DNA from: Myxococcota bacterium
GTDB lineage: Bacteria > Myxococcota_A > UBA796 > UBA2385
DNA: 40,929 bases
Assembly: GCA_023150805.1 (NCBI GenBank)
Contig: JAKLKF010000064.1
Location: forward strand, 1 to 40,929
Reading direction: 5' to 3'
The notes beneath the pieces are model-generated. The model saw nothing but the letters and a program-made list of their open reading frames with translations. It was not told the origin of the DNA and made no database searches. Made by a program: the position numbers and the translations under genes. This document shows, one piece after another, positions 1-7,691 of this stretch; the stretch's first letter is position 1, and every line of letters begins with the position of its first letter.

Positions 1-666
1 CCCGGCCCGCGGGCGGGAGCGCCCACCCCCCCCTCGCCCGCCCTGGCGCCCCGCCCTCCGACCACCTCCACGGCGCCCGGCGCGTCGGCCAGGGCCGCGA
101 GCGGCCCGGTGCGACCCCCGCGGGGGGGGCGGCTGGACCGTCGGACCACCTTGAGCTGGTTCGAGGCCTTGTGGCCGCTGGTGGCCATCCTCGTCGTGCT
201 CGCGGTGGTGATGAGCCTGCGGGCGCGCCGGATGGAGGCCGCCCAGGCGCAGCCCGCCGTGGCGGTCCTGGCCGACCGCAGCCCGCCCGCGGTCCCCGCC
301 GCCGACGGCCTGCCGGGGGACGCCAGCAGCGCGCTGGTGGACCTGGAGCGCGGGCAGTGCGACCTGGCCGCCGCCCGCCTGCGGACTTCGCGGCTGCGCA
401 ACCCCCAGGTGGTGGAGCTTGCCCTGCTCGAGGCGGGCACCTGGGTCTGCGCGGGCGACGGCGCGCGCGCCGAGGAGGCGTCCCAGGCCTACCTGCAGGG
501 CGGGGGGCAGACCAACGCCGAGCTGCTCTGGGTCCAGGCCCAGGCCGCCCTGCTTCGCGGCGAGGCCACGCACGCCCGCGACCGGCTGGTCCGGCTGCGG
601 CCGCTGGTGGACCTGGAGCGTGGCGCGCGCATCGACGAGCAGCTCGCCGGCCTGCGGAGCCTGTAG
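1..666 (+). CDS. C-terminal part of a membrane-anchored protein with TPR-like extracytoplasmic domain (5' end outside window)
   Basis: The reading frame is open from the first base, so the gene probably begins upstream; a GTG at 109 could give a 185-aa protein, but no Shine-Dalgarno precedes it. The visible protein starts with a Pro/Ala-rich stretch (about 45 residues), followed by one membrane helix (FEALWPLVAILVVLAVVMSL) ending in an Arg cluster. After that comes an Ala/Leu-rich helical region resembling degenerate TPR units (ALLEAGTWVCAGDGARAEEA, LLWVQAQAALLRGEATHA). A Pro-rich linker, a single membrane helix and outside TPRs are typical of the tails of myxobacterial PknB-type Ser/Thr kinases, so that is my guess for the missing front part. 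No kinase motif is inside the window, so the identification is inference only. It converges on the next gene with a 13-bp gap. Confidence 0.6.
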   Translation, partial: PGPRAGAPTPPSPALAPRPPTTSTAPGASARAASGPVRPPRGGRLDRRTTLSWFEALWPLVAILVVLAVVMSLRARRMEAAQAQPAVAVLADRSPPAVPAADGLPGDASSALVDLERGQCDLAAARLRTSRLRNPQVVELALLEAGTWVCAGDGARAEEASQAYLQGGGQTNAELLWVQAQAALLRGEATHARDRLVRLRPLVDLERGARIDEQLAGLRSL

Positions 667-679
667 CGGCGCGCCCGGA

Positions 680-1567
680 TCAGGGCTCGACCGGGTGCAG
701 GGGCTGGGCGCCGGGTCGGTCCAGCCAGGCGCGGAAGAAGCCGTCGCAGGCGTCGCTGGCGGCGCAGAAGCGGCAGGCCTCGCCCTTGTGGAAGGCGACC
801 ACGTCGGGGAAGAAGAGCAGGGCGCGGTCGAGCTGGTGGTCGGCGTCGACGTACCAGCGGTTGCCGGTGCGGCGCAGGGTGCTGGCCAGCGGGCCCAGGT
901 AGCAGGCGGGGAGGCCCTTCACGGCGACGGGGACACCGCGCGCGAGCAGCGGGGGCAGGGCCGCCCGCAGCGCCGCGACCGCCACCGCGGCCGGCGGCGT
1001 CTCGGCGATGGCGCGGGGGCCGGTGGGGAAGGGGTAGGTGAAGGTGTGCGGGCCGTCGGCCGGTCCATCGAGCACGGCGACCACCTCGGGCAGCCGGTCC
1101 AGCGCCGGGGCGTCGAGCAGGGTGTGCGTGGCGACCTGCCCGCCTTCGGCCCGGATGGTGTCCACGGCCCGCTTCAGGCGCCCGAGGTCGGCGCCCGGCT
1201 GGAGCGGGACGACGAGCTGGTCCACCAGGGCCCAGCGCGTGGTGGGCAGCCCTGTCGTCAGCTCTTCGGCGCTGGCGTGCAGCACGACCCGGTGCACGCC
1301 CTCCGCGCGCGCTCGCGGGAGCAGGGCGACCAGGTCGCTGCGGGCCCCGACGCCCTGGCCGCTGAGCACCAGCGTGGTGCACGGGCGGGTGCGGGGCGTG
1401 CGCATCCCGGCGGTGAAGTGCAGCAGGTTGGCGAGCAGCTCGTCGGCGGAGAGATCGCGGGTCGGCTGGGGCGCGCCGGCCCGCGCGTGGCCGGCGTGGG
1501 CCAGGCTCGCGCGGATCTGCACGGTGGTCGGGGACGCGACGGCGCCTGCGGCGGTCCAGCGGAGCAT
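680..1567 (-). CDS. Radical-SAM-superfamily-like protein lacking the CxxxCxxC cluster motif
   Basis: A 295-aa protein. The middle reads like a radical-SAM barrel: TTLVLSGQGVGARSDLV at residues 64-80 sits where such enzymes have the GGEPTLRPDL strand, and residues 174-184 (HTFTYPFPTGP) and 218-225 (GLPACYLG) also look family-like. Near the C-terminus there is a CxxCxxxxxC cluster (C265, C268, C274), as in the auxiliary-cluster tails of MoaA/PqqE/SPASM-type proteins. Where the SAM-binding 4Fe-4S motif should lie (residues 22-31) the sequence is LAHAGHARAG, with no cysteine. It may therefore be a non-enzymatic relative or partner of a radical-SAM enzyme. The start codon lies 9 nt past the end of the upstream gene's stop codon, so the two are probably co-transcribed; no Shine-Dalgarno is visible. 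The family call is by eye and tentative. Confidence 0.6.
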   Translation of the reverse strand: MLRWTAAGAVASPTTVQIRASLAHAGHARAGAPQPTRDLSADELLANLLHFTAGMRTPRTRPCTTLVLSGQGVGARSDLVALLPRARAEGVHRVVLHASAEELTTGLPTTRWALVDQLVVPLQPGADLGRLKRAVDTIRAEGGQVATHTLLDAPALDRLPEVVAVLDGPADGPHTFTYPFPTGPRAIAETPPAAVAVAALRAALPPLLARGVPVAVKGLPACYLGPLASTLRRTGNRWYVDADHQLDRALLFFPDVVAFHKGEACRFCAASDACDGFFRAWLDRPGAQPLHPVEP

Positions 1568-1576
1568 CGGCCCGCC

Positions 1577-2356
1577 CTAACGCTCCGCGGGTGCGCAGCC
1601 GAAGCCCCAGCCCACCCAGGCGCGCCCGCCCCAGTCCGGCGCCGCCGCGCTCAGCCCGACCAACCCCTCGGCGCCCGCCAGCCACGGGCACCGCCCCTCG
1701 ACGCGCAGGGCCGCCGTTCCGCGAGCCGGCTCCCCGTCTCCGCCCGTGGTGAGCGTGAGCCCGGCCCCGGGCGACACCGGCCCCGCGGCCAGGAGGGCCT
1801 CGGCCTGCAGCTCGGGCAGCCAGGCCTGGTGGGTGGCGCGCAGCGGGTCTCCGAGCACGGCCACGCCGCCGCGGACGGACAGGGCGAGGGGCCCCTGGGC
1901 CCGGGCCAGCTCCAGGCCCAGGTGGACGTCGGTCTCGTCGGTGCCGAGCTGCTCCTCGTCGTCGGCGTCGGGCAGCTTGACCTCCCACCTCAGCCGCCCG
2001 GGGACGGCGCCCTGCCACAGCCCGAGGGCCGTCTCCAGCCGCAGGTCGCCCGGCCCGGAGTGGGTCGACCCGTCGGGGTAGCGGTCCGCCCGCCAGGCGT
2101 CGAAGCGGGCGCCGACGCCGACCCGGTCGGTCGGCTGCCACCAGGCCCGGACCTCGGCCTGGCCGCGGTCGCGGGGCTCCGTCCAGAACGGAGGCACCCC
2201 GTCGGCCAGCCACGCGCCGCCAGCGCGCAGGGCGAGGGTCGGCTCCGAAGGTGGCGGGCTCGCCGCGTGGATCGGCCCCGAGAGGCCGAGCAGCGCGGCG
2301 CCGGCGAGCCAGTGCCCGGGGGACGGGGGCGAGGGGGGGAGGGGCAGGATGCGCAC
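1577..2356 (-). CDS. Secreted / outer-membrane beta-barrel-like protein
   Basis: A 259-aa protein starting at GTG. It has an N-terminal signal peptide (hydrophobic WLAGAALLGLSG, likely cut after IHA-A). The rest alternates short amphipathic strands rich in Gly, Trp and Arg (AEVRAWWQPTDRVGVGARFD, LRLETALGLWQG, LRWEVKLP, VHLGLELARA), and the last segment ends in aromatic/Gly residues (GGRAWVGWGFGC). This is the pattern of a small outer-membrane barrel such as the MetA-pathway or DUF3187-like phenol-transporter group; I cannot name the family. It lies 20 bp from the divergent glycosyltransferase gene, so the two promoters must share a very short region. It is followed immediately by the radical-SAM-like gene. 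Confidence 0.65.
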   Translation of the reverse strand: MRILPLPPSPPSPGHWLAGAALLGLSGPIHAASPPPSEPTLALRAGGAWLADGVPPFWTEPRDRGQAEVRAWWQPTDRVGVGARFDAWRADRYPDGSTHSGPGDLRLETALGLWQGAVPGRLRWEVKLPDADDEEQLGTDETDVHLGLELARAQGPLALSVRGGVAVLGDPLRATHQAWLPELQAEALLAAGPVSPGAGLTLTTGGDGEPARGTAALRVEGRCPWLAGAEGLVGLSAAAPDWGGRAWVGWGFGCAPAER

Positions 2357-2376
2357 GACGGCGGCATGGTAACGCC

Positions 2377-4017
2377 ATGACGCCGCCGCTCCGGAGCCTG
2401 GCCACGCCCCTGGCCGTGGGACTGCTGCTGCTGGCCGGGCTGCTGCTCGGGGCCCAGGCCGTGCCCCTGTTCGACCAGGACGAGGCGGCCTACGCTGCCT
2501 TTGCGCGGGAGATGAACCGCTCGGGGAGCTGGGTGCTGCACCAGGCGACCTGGTCGGACATGCACCGCAAGCCGCCGCTGGCCCTGTGGTCGATCGCGGC
2601 CAGCACCCGGGTCCTGGGCGAGCGGTGGTGGGCGGTGCGCCTGCCGGGCGCGGCCTGCCTGGCGGTGGCGGTCGCGCTGCTCTGGAGGCTCGGCCCCGCC
2701 CTGTTCGGGGCGCGCCGCGCGGGGCTGGCCGCCCTGGTCCTCGCCGGCTCGCTCTTCCCGCTGTTCGGGCGCACGGCCCTGGTCGATCCCGCGCTGCTCG
2801 TGGGCAGCACCCTGGCCAGCCTGGGCCTGCTGGCGCTGCCGACCGGGCCGGCGGCGTGGGCTGCCCTGGCGGTGGGCGTGGGGCTGGCGGTGGGCCTGCT
2901 CGCCAAGGGGCCCGCGATCGTCCTGTCGCTGGGGGCCACGGGCCTCGCCCTGGTGGTGCTGCACCCGGATCGTCGGCGCCTGGGGGAGCCCCGCCGCGCC
3001 CTGGCCCTGGCGTTGGCCCTGGTGCTGGCCCCCCTGCCGCTGCTGGCCTGGGGCCTGCGCGCCTGGCAGGCCGACGGGGGGGAGACGGTGCGCTGGATGC
3101 TGGACTGGTACCTGCTCCGTCGCGCGGGCGGGCAGGTGCTGGGCCAGTCGGGGCCGCCGGGCCTGTACCTGCTCACCATGCTCGTGTTCCTGGCGCCCTG
3201 GGCGGGGCTCCTCCCCGCCGGGCTGGCCGGGCTGCTGCGCGACCTGCGCGCCCGCCGCCCGGCCGCGGCGGGGCTGGCCGCGTGGCTCTGCGGCGGCTGG
3301 CTGGCCTGGGAGCTGCTGCCCAGCAAGCTGCCCGCCTATGCCCTGGGCGGCTACCCCGCGGTGGCGCTGGTGATCGCCGACCCGCTGGGGCGCCTGCTGG
3401 ACGGCGAGCGCCCCGGGCGCCTGGTCCGCGCCGGACTGGCCCTGCAGGCGCTGGTCCTGGTGGCGCTGGCCGTGGCGCTGGCGGGGGCCGGGCTGCGGCT
3501 GGAGCCCGAGGCGCCGCTGTGGGCGCTCGTCCTGGGGGGGCTGTGGACCGCGGGGGCCGGGCTGGCCGCGCTCGCCCTGCTCGCCGCCGGCCGGGCCCGG
3601 GTGGCCCTGCCGCTGGCGAGCCTGGTGGGGCCGGTGCTGCTGCTCTCCGCCTGGCACCTGGTCCTGCCCCGGCTGGAGCTCCGCCTGCACCCGACCTGGG
3701 CGGTGGCGCGGGAGGTCGAGCGCATGGCCCCCCCCGGGGCTCCGGTCCTGCTGGCCGACGCCTGGCGCCTGCCCAGCCTGCCCTACTACCTGGAGGGGCA
3801 GGGACGCGAGGTCACGGTGCTGCCCCCCGAGCAGGCCGCCGCCGCGCTGTCGCGCCCGGGCCCCTGGGTGGTGATCCTGCCCCAGGCGCCGGAGGCGGGC
3901 GAGGGGCTGCAGGTGGGACGGGTCGACGGCTGGATCCCGGACAAGGGTCGCCCGACCACCTTCCACCTCGTGGTCCGCGACGCTCGGGCAGAGGGCCCGC
4001 GCGCCAAACCGGATTAG
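2377..4017 (+). CDS. GT39/ArnT-like membrane glycosyltransferase
   Basis: A 546-aa polytopic membrane protein. After a first membrane helix it carries LFDQDEAAYAAFAREM (residues about 26-41), the acidic DE motif of the first periplasmic loop in ArnT/PMT-type (GT39/GT83) enzymes, which use a polyprenyl-phosphate sugar donor. HRKPPLALW follows and matches the K-P-P-L motif of that family. About ten to twelve Leu/Ala-rich helices follow, then a soluble C-terminal segment of about 130 residues. The likely role is transfer of a sugar from undecaprenyl phosphate to lipid A or another envelope acceptor on the periplasmic face; donor and acceptor are unknown. I chose ATG 2377 because the first membrane helix follows directly; longer in-frame starts would overlap the divergent gene. 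A SerA-like gene follows after 26 bp. Confidence 0.85.
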   Translation: MTPPLRSLATPLAVGLLLLAGLLLGAQAVPLFDQDEAAYAAFAREMNRSGSWVLHQATWSDMHRKPPLALWSIAASTRVLGERWWAVRLPGAACLAVAVALLWRLGPALFGARRAGLAALVLAGSLFPLFGRTALVDPALLVGSTLASLGLLALPTGPAAWAALAVGVGLAVGLLAKGPAIVLSLGATGLALVVLHPDRRRLGEPRRALALALALVLAPLPLLAWGLRAWQADGGETVRWMLDWYLLRRAGGQVLGQSGPPGLYLLTMLVFLAPWAGLLPAGLAGLLRDLRARRPAAAGLAAWLCGGWLAWELLPSKLPAYALGGYPAVALVIADPLGRLLDGERPGRLVRAGLALQALVLVALAVALAGAGLRLEPEAPLWALVLGGLWTAGAGLAALALLAAGRARVALPLASLVGPVLLLSAWHLVLPRLELRLHPTWAVAREVERMAPPGAPVLLADAWRLPSLPYYLEGQGREVTVLPPEQAAAALSRPGPWVVILPQAPEAGEGLQVGRVDGWIPDKGRPTTFHLVVRDARAEGPRAKPD

Positions 4018-4043
4018 GCGCCGGCCGCCAGCCTGGAGCGCCG

Positions 4044-5387
4044 ATGACCGCCTCGTCCTCCCCCCGCCTCGCCCGCGTCCACGAGGGGCCGCTCACGCGC
4101 GCCCTGGTGGTCGAGAACCCCCACCCGGACCTGGATCGCCTGCTCAGCGCCCAGGGGATGGAGGTCACCCGCCTGCCCGACGCGCCCAAGTACCCCGAGC
4201 TGCTGCGCGCCATGCAGCAGACCCGCGCCCAGGTGCTGTTCAAGCGCTCGCGCGTGCCGGTCAGCCGAGAGCTGGTCGAGGCCTGCCCCGACCTGCTGGC
4301 GGTGCAGCTCTGCTGCATCGGCGACGACAGCGTCGACAAGCAGGCCTGCGCCGACCACGGCGTCATCGTCTTCAACGACCCCATCTCCAACAACCGCAGC
4401 GTCGTCGAGATGGTGGTGGCCGAGCTGATCACCCTCTCCCGCCGCCTGTACGAGACCGACGTCGACACCCGCGCGGGCGGCTGGGACAAGAGCAGCACCG
4501 AGCGGTACGAGATCCAGGGCAAGGTCCTGGGGGTCCTGGGCCTGGGCAACATCGGGCGCGCCGTGGCCCGCACCTGCCAGGCCCTGGGCATGCAGATCCG
4601 CTTCCACGACAGCCGCGAGGTCGCCGTGGAGCTGGGCCAGGAGCTGGGCTGGCAGTACGCGCCCACGGTCGAGGAGCTGTTCCGGGGCAGCGACTACGTG
4701 ACGGTGCACCTGTCGGCGACCGACGTGGAGCGCCGCAGCAACGCCGGCCTGCTGGACGGGGGCGTGCTGATGCAGATCGGCGCCGATCGCCCCGAGGACA
4801 GCCCGCGCATCTACCTGAACCTGGCCCGCGGCTTCCTGCACCAGCCCGAGGCGCTGCTCGACGCGGTGGCCCAGGGCCGCATCCGGCGGGCCGCCGTGGA
4901 CGTGTACCCCCGCGAGCCCCGCGGGGGCGGCGACGCCTGGCAGAACCCCTACGCCAGCCAGCCGCGCATCGCGGTCTCGCCCCACATCGGCGCCTCCACG
5001 CTCGAGGCCCAGCCGCGCATCGCCCGCCGGGTGAGCGAGACCGTCCAGTCCTTCTCGCGCTTCGGCTCGGTCCGCGACTGCGTCTTCAGCCCCCGCACCC
5101 ACCTGTCGCTGGTCGACAACGGGCGGGTCGGGCGCGCGGTCCTGGTGGTGGCGCACGCGACCACCCGCGGCACCAAGCGCGCCATCGACGAGATCATCTT
5201 CGACGCGGGCGCCAGCAACCTGTCGTCGGAGCACCGGGACTTCGACCACCTGGGCGTGGCCTGGGACCTTGCCGCGCTCGACCGTCCGCTGCGGCACGAG
5301 CAGCTCGAGGAGCTGGTGCGGCGGGCCGCCGTCGAGACCGGAGACCCGACGGCGATCCGCAGCGTGCGCCAGGTCACCCTGGACTGA
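4044..5387 (+). CDS. serA: D-3-phosphoglycerate dehydrogenase-like 2-hydroxyacid dehydrogenase
   Basis: A 447-aa protein of the D-isomer-specific 2-hydroxyacid dehydrogenase family. The order is an N-terminal substrate-domain half, then the NAD-binding motif VLGLGNIGRAVARTCQALGM, then the catalytic triad: Arg in NLARGF, Glu in VDVYPREP and His in SPHIGASTLEAQ. A C-terminal part of about 100 residues (RAVLVVAHATTRGTKRAIDE onward) has the size and position of the ACT regulatory domain of SerA, which gives serine feedback in E. coli. It would oxidise 3-phosphoglycerate as the first step of serine synthesis. The residue set is complete. ATG 4044 has GGAG six nt upstream. Whether its substrate is truly 3-phosphoglycerate cannot be settled from motifs; the gene stands alone without serB or serC nearby. 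Confidence 0.85.
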   Translation: MTASSSPRLARVHEGPLTRALVVENPHPDLDRLLSAQGMEVTRLPDAPKYPELLRAMQQTRAQVLFKRSRVPVSRELVEACPDLLAVQLCCIGDDSVDKQACADHGVIVFNDPISNNRSVVEMVVAELITLSRRLYETDVDTRAGGWDKSSTERYEIQGKVLGVLGLGNIGRAVARTCQALGMQIRFHDSREVAVELGQELGWQYAPTVEELFRGSDYVTVHLSATDVERRSNAGLLDGGVLMQIGADRPEDSPRIYLNLARGFLHQPEALLDAVAQGRIRRAAVDVYPREPRGGGDAWQNPYASQPRIAVSPHIGASTLEAQPRIARRVSETVQSFSRFGSVRDCVFSPRTHLSLVDNGRVGRAVLVVAHATTRGTKRAIDEIIFDAGASNLSSEHRDFDHLGVAWDLAALDRPLRHEQLEELVRRAAVETGDPTAIRSVRQVTLD

Positions 5388-5397
5388 TCGCGCCCCG

Positions 5398-5418
5398 CCC
5401 TCAGCCCTCAGCCCTCAG
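5398..5418. repeat. Three tandem CCCTCAG heptamers across a stop codon
   Basis: Three exact 7-bp units lie in the junction between the converging serA-like and NYN genes. On the minus strand each unit is CTGAGGG. Because 7 is not a multiple of 3, the three TGA triplets fall in all three minus-strand frames; the first is the stop of the NYN gene. It may be simple replication slippage. Confidence 0.85.
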
Positions 5419-7316
5419 CCCTCCTGGGAGGGGGTCGCCTTGCGGCGACGCGGGCGCTTGGGGGCCTGCTCGCCGCCGTCGAGGTCGGCGGGGGCGGCGG
5501 ACGGCTCGGGCGAGGGGGCCGGCGAGGTCGCGGTGTCCTCGTCGCCCAGGGTCCGGCGGGTGTAGCCACGCCGGCTCCGACGGGGGCGAGCGGCGGGCTC
5601 CTCCCCGGCGGGCTCGACCGCGGCGGGCTCCTCCCCGGCGGGCTCGACCGCGGCGGGCTCGACCGCGGCGGGCTCGACCGCGGTGGGCTCGACCGCGGCG
5701 GGCTCGACCGCGGTGGGCTCCTCGGTGGAGGCCTCCGCCTCGTCGCCGCTCGCGCCGTCCTCGTCGCCCGGGGCGCCCGCGGCTCCCCCCTCTCCCCGCC
5801 GCTTGCGCCGCCGCCGGCGGCGACGGGCGGGACCATCGGCCTCGGCGGGCGCCACCTCGGGGGCCTCGTTCTCCTCGGCCGGCTCGGCGGCCGAGACCTC
5901 GGCGACGGCGCGCTCCTCGACCTGCGGCGCGGGCCGCGGCGGGGCCTCCTCGCGCTCCGGCCGCTCGTCGACCGGCCGGGCGGACTGCCGCTCGTGCAGG
6001 GTCCAGGCGACCAGCTCCTCGGCCGGGGTCATGTGGTCCTCGTCCCCCCACAGCAGGGTGGACAGGGCGCGCGAGTCCTCGAGCGGCTCGCCCAGCTCCA
6101 GGAGCTGGTCGACGAAGTAGGTCCGCAGCATCCGCAGGATGTCCTCGGCGTCGTTGCCCAGGGTGAAGGGCGCCGTCTCCCGGCGGATGGGGTTGCCGTC
6201 GGCGTGCAGCAGGGCCCCGGCGCGGAAGGCCGCCACCAGGACGCTGCGCACCTGGGTCGGCTTGACGGGCGGCGCGGTCTGCCGGCAGCGGCGCGCGACG
6301 TCGCCCACCGTGTAGATGAGCGTGTTCCGCTTCTTCTTGCGGCTGCGCTCGGCCACGTGGTCCACGAACTCGTAGACCACGACGTGGCGCATCAGGGCCG
6401 TCAGCGGATCGACGCCGACCTTGATCAGGGCGTCCCGCAGCCGGGCGGCCTCGCCCTTGAGCAGGGGCGCGGTGTCCACCTCGGGCAGGCTGGGCTCCTC
6501 GTCCTCCTCGCGCACGCGGGGCAGGGCGGCGGGCTCGTCGCCCGGCAGGTCCACCTTGTAGCCGCCGGCGCGGTCGTCCTGGGACAACAGGACGAGGCCA
6601 CGGTCGCGGGCCGCCTCGAGGAAGCGGGCGAAGCCCTGGTAGCCGTACTCGGTCTCGTCGAAGGTGGGCGCCTTGCGCAGCAGGGACTGCTTGACCCGCC
6701 CCGCCAGCACCGGCCCCGGCTCGTCCTTCTGCAGGCCCTCGATGGTCTCGACCAGCATGACCAACGCCTCGTCCTTGTCCAGGCTCTCCACGGCGTCGTT
6801 GACGGCGGCGTCGGGGCGGGGCCGCGGCCGCGCCTCGGGCGGGGGGGCGCGCCGGCTGCGGATGATCGACTCGTAGAAGATGAACTCGTCGCAGCTCTCG
6901 ACCAGCAGCCGGCTGCTGCTGCGGCGCGTGCCGATGCCGATCACCCGGCGGTTGAGCTCGCGCAGGCGCATCACCAGGGGCGTGAAGTCGCTGTCGCCCG
7001 ACAGGAGCACGAAGGTGTCCAGGTACGAGCGCGAGAAGGCGATCTCCATCGCGTCGACGGCCAGCGCGATGTCGGCGCGGTTCTTCTCCTGGCCGCGGTA
7101 GCTGGTCAGCTCGACGGCCTGGATGCCCTGCTCGAGCATGTTCTGCTTGTACTTGGCGAAGCGGCCCCAGTCGCCGTAGCTGCGGGCCATCAGGATGCGG
7201 CCCTTCTCCTTGAGGCGGGTCATCACCGCCTCGGTGTCGAAGCGGCCGTGCCCTTCTTTTTCGGCGCCGGCGGCGATGTTCTCGAAGTCCATGAGAATGC
7301 AGAGGTTGAAATCCAC
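5415..7316 (-). CDS. NYN-domain (LabA/PIN-like) protein with OST-HTH/LOTUS domain
   Basis: A 633-aa protein. Residues 1-150 form a NYN/LabA-type PIN-like nuclease domain: LMDFENIA (D10, N13), NRADIALAVDAM (D82) and VLLSGDSDFTPLV (D108, D110) supply the acidic metal-binding set. Residues about 165-255 resemble an OST-HTH/LOTUS RNA-binding domain (FDETEYGYQGFARFLEAARD). A further conserved-looking helical region follows, then an acidic, low-complexity tail with an Arg/Lys block (RRRRRRRKRRG), nine EPAAV-type pentads and a final basic stretch. The combination suggests an RNA-binding RNase; the target is unknown. I chose GTG 7316 because CGGAGA lies four to five nt upstream and the NYN domain starts immediately after it; a longer frame continues upstream but encodes only Pro/Arg-rich filler. 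The acidic cluster looks complete, so activity is plausible. Confidence 0.8.
   Translation of the reverse strand: MDFNLCILMDFENIAAGAEKEGHGRFDTEAVMTRLKEKGRILMARSYGDWGRFAKYKQNMLEQGIQAVELTSYRGQEKNRADIALAVDAMEIAFSRSYLDTFVLLSGDSDFTPLVMRLRELNRRVIGIGTRRSSSRLLVESCDEFIFYESIIRSRRAPPPEARPRPRPDAAVNDAVESLDKDEALVMLVETIEGLQKDEPGPVLAGRVKQSLLRKAPTFDETEYGYQGFARFLEAARDRGLVLLSQDDRAGGYKVDLPGDEPAALPRVREEDEEPSLPEVDTAPLLKGEAARLRDALIKVGVDPLTALMRHVVVYEFVDHVAERSRKKKRNTLIYTVGDVARRCRQTAPPVKPTQVRSVLVAAFRAGALLHADGNPIRRETAPFTLGNDAEDILRMLRTYFVDQLLELGEPLEDSRALSTLLWGDEDHMTPAEELVAWTLHERQSARPVDERPEREEAPPRPAPQVEERAVAEVSAAEPAEENEAPEVAPAEADGPARRRRRRRKRRGEGGAAGAPGDEDGASGDEAEASTEEPTAVEPAAVEPTAVEPAAVEPAAVEPAGEEPAAVEPAGEEPAARPRRSRRGYTRRTLGDEDTATSPAPSPEPSAAPADLDGGEQAPKRPRRRKATPSQEG
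5593..5727 (-). repeat. 15-bp tandem repeat coding EPAAV/EPTAV/EPAGE pentads
   Basis: About nine in-frame 15-bp units within the tail of the NYN/LOTUS gene. They encode a Pro/Ala/Glu linker between two basic patches. Unit number probably varies between strains. Confidence 0.85.
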
Positions 7317-7691
7317 GAAGTCTCCGTGGATCCCGGTACGTCTGCGAGCCGGTGCTGTCGGTGCGTCGCGGCGCGGGGGCGGGGCGGCGGATGGCGGGCC
7401 AGGGCCGGCAGGACCGGCGAGGGGCCGACCACCGGGACAGGCCGGGCGCGTCGGCGCCGGGACCCGGTGAGGGGACGGGAGGCACCAGCCGTGCCGTCCC
7501 GAGGTCACCCGCTTGGGCGGGCTGCTCTTGCGAGCGGTTCTCGATCCGTGCCCGGTCACCACGCGGGAGGCGCGGCGGGTCCGAGCCGGACCGCGCAGGG
7601 ATGCTAACCGGTTGGCGAGGCGCTACCCAGGTGGACGCCCGATCCCCCTGGAGCCGACCCTGCCCCTGGCCCCGCCAACCCGGAGCGCGTG
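7317..7691. other. 375-bp divergent intergenic region
   Basis: This is the longest non-coding stretch of the window, between the minus-strand NYN gene and the plus-strand UbiB-like gene. No credible ORF is seen in it. It must hold promoters for both. A GCTAACCGG at about 7604 is a possible promoter core; it reads GGTTAGCAT on the other strand. An imperfect hairpin lies at 7472-7500. I see no tRNA-like fold or known riboswitch. Confidence 0.6.
7472..7500. other. Bulged hairpin in the intergenic region
   Basis: GGGAC, a 4-nt bulge (GGGA), GGCAC, loop CAGCC, GTGCC, GTCCC: ten base pairs with one asymmetric bulge. It is about 155-190 nt from either start codon. It could be a terminator of an undetected small RNA, a leader structure, or chance in G+C-rich DNA. 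There is no T-tract. Confidence 0.35.

Noticed and set aside
2586..5387. Very long overlapping frame (933 codons) across the glycosyltransferase and serA genes
   Set aside because: Its front is out-of-frame Gly/Arg/Ala-rich filler. Only the serA part from 4044, with a ribosome site, is real.
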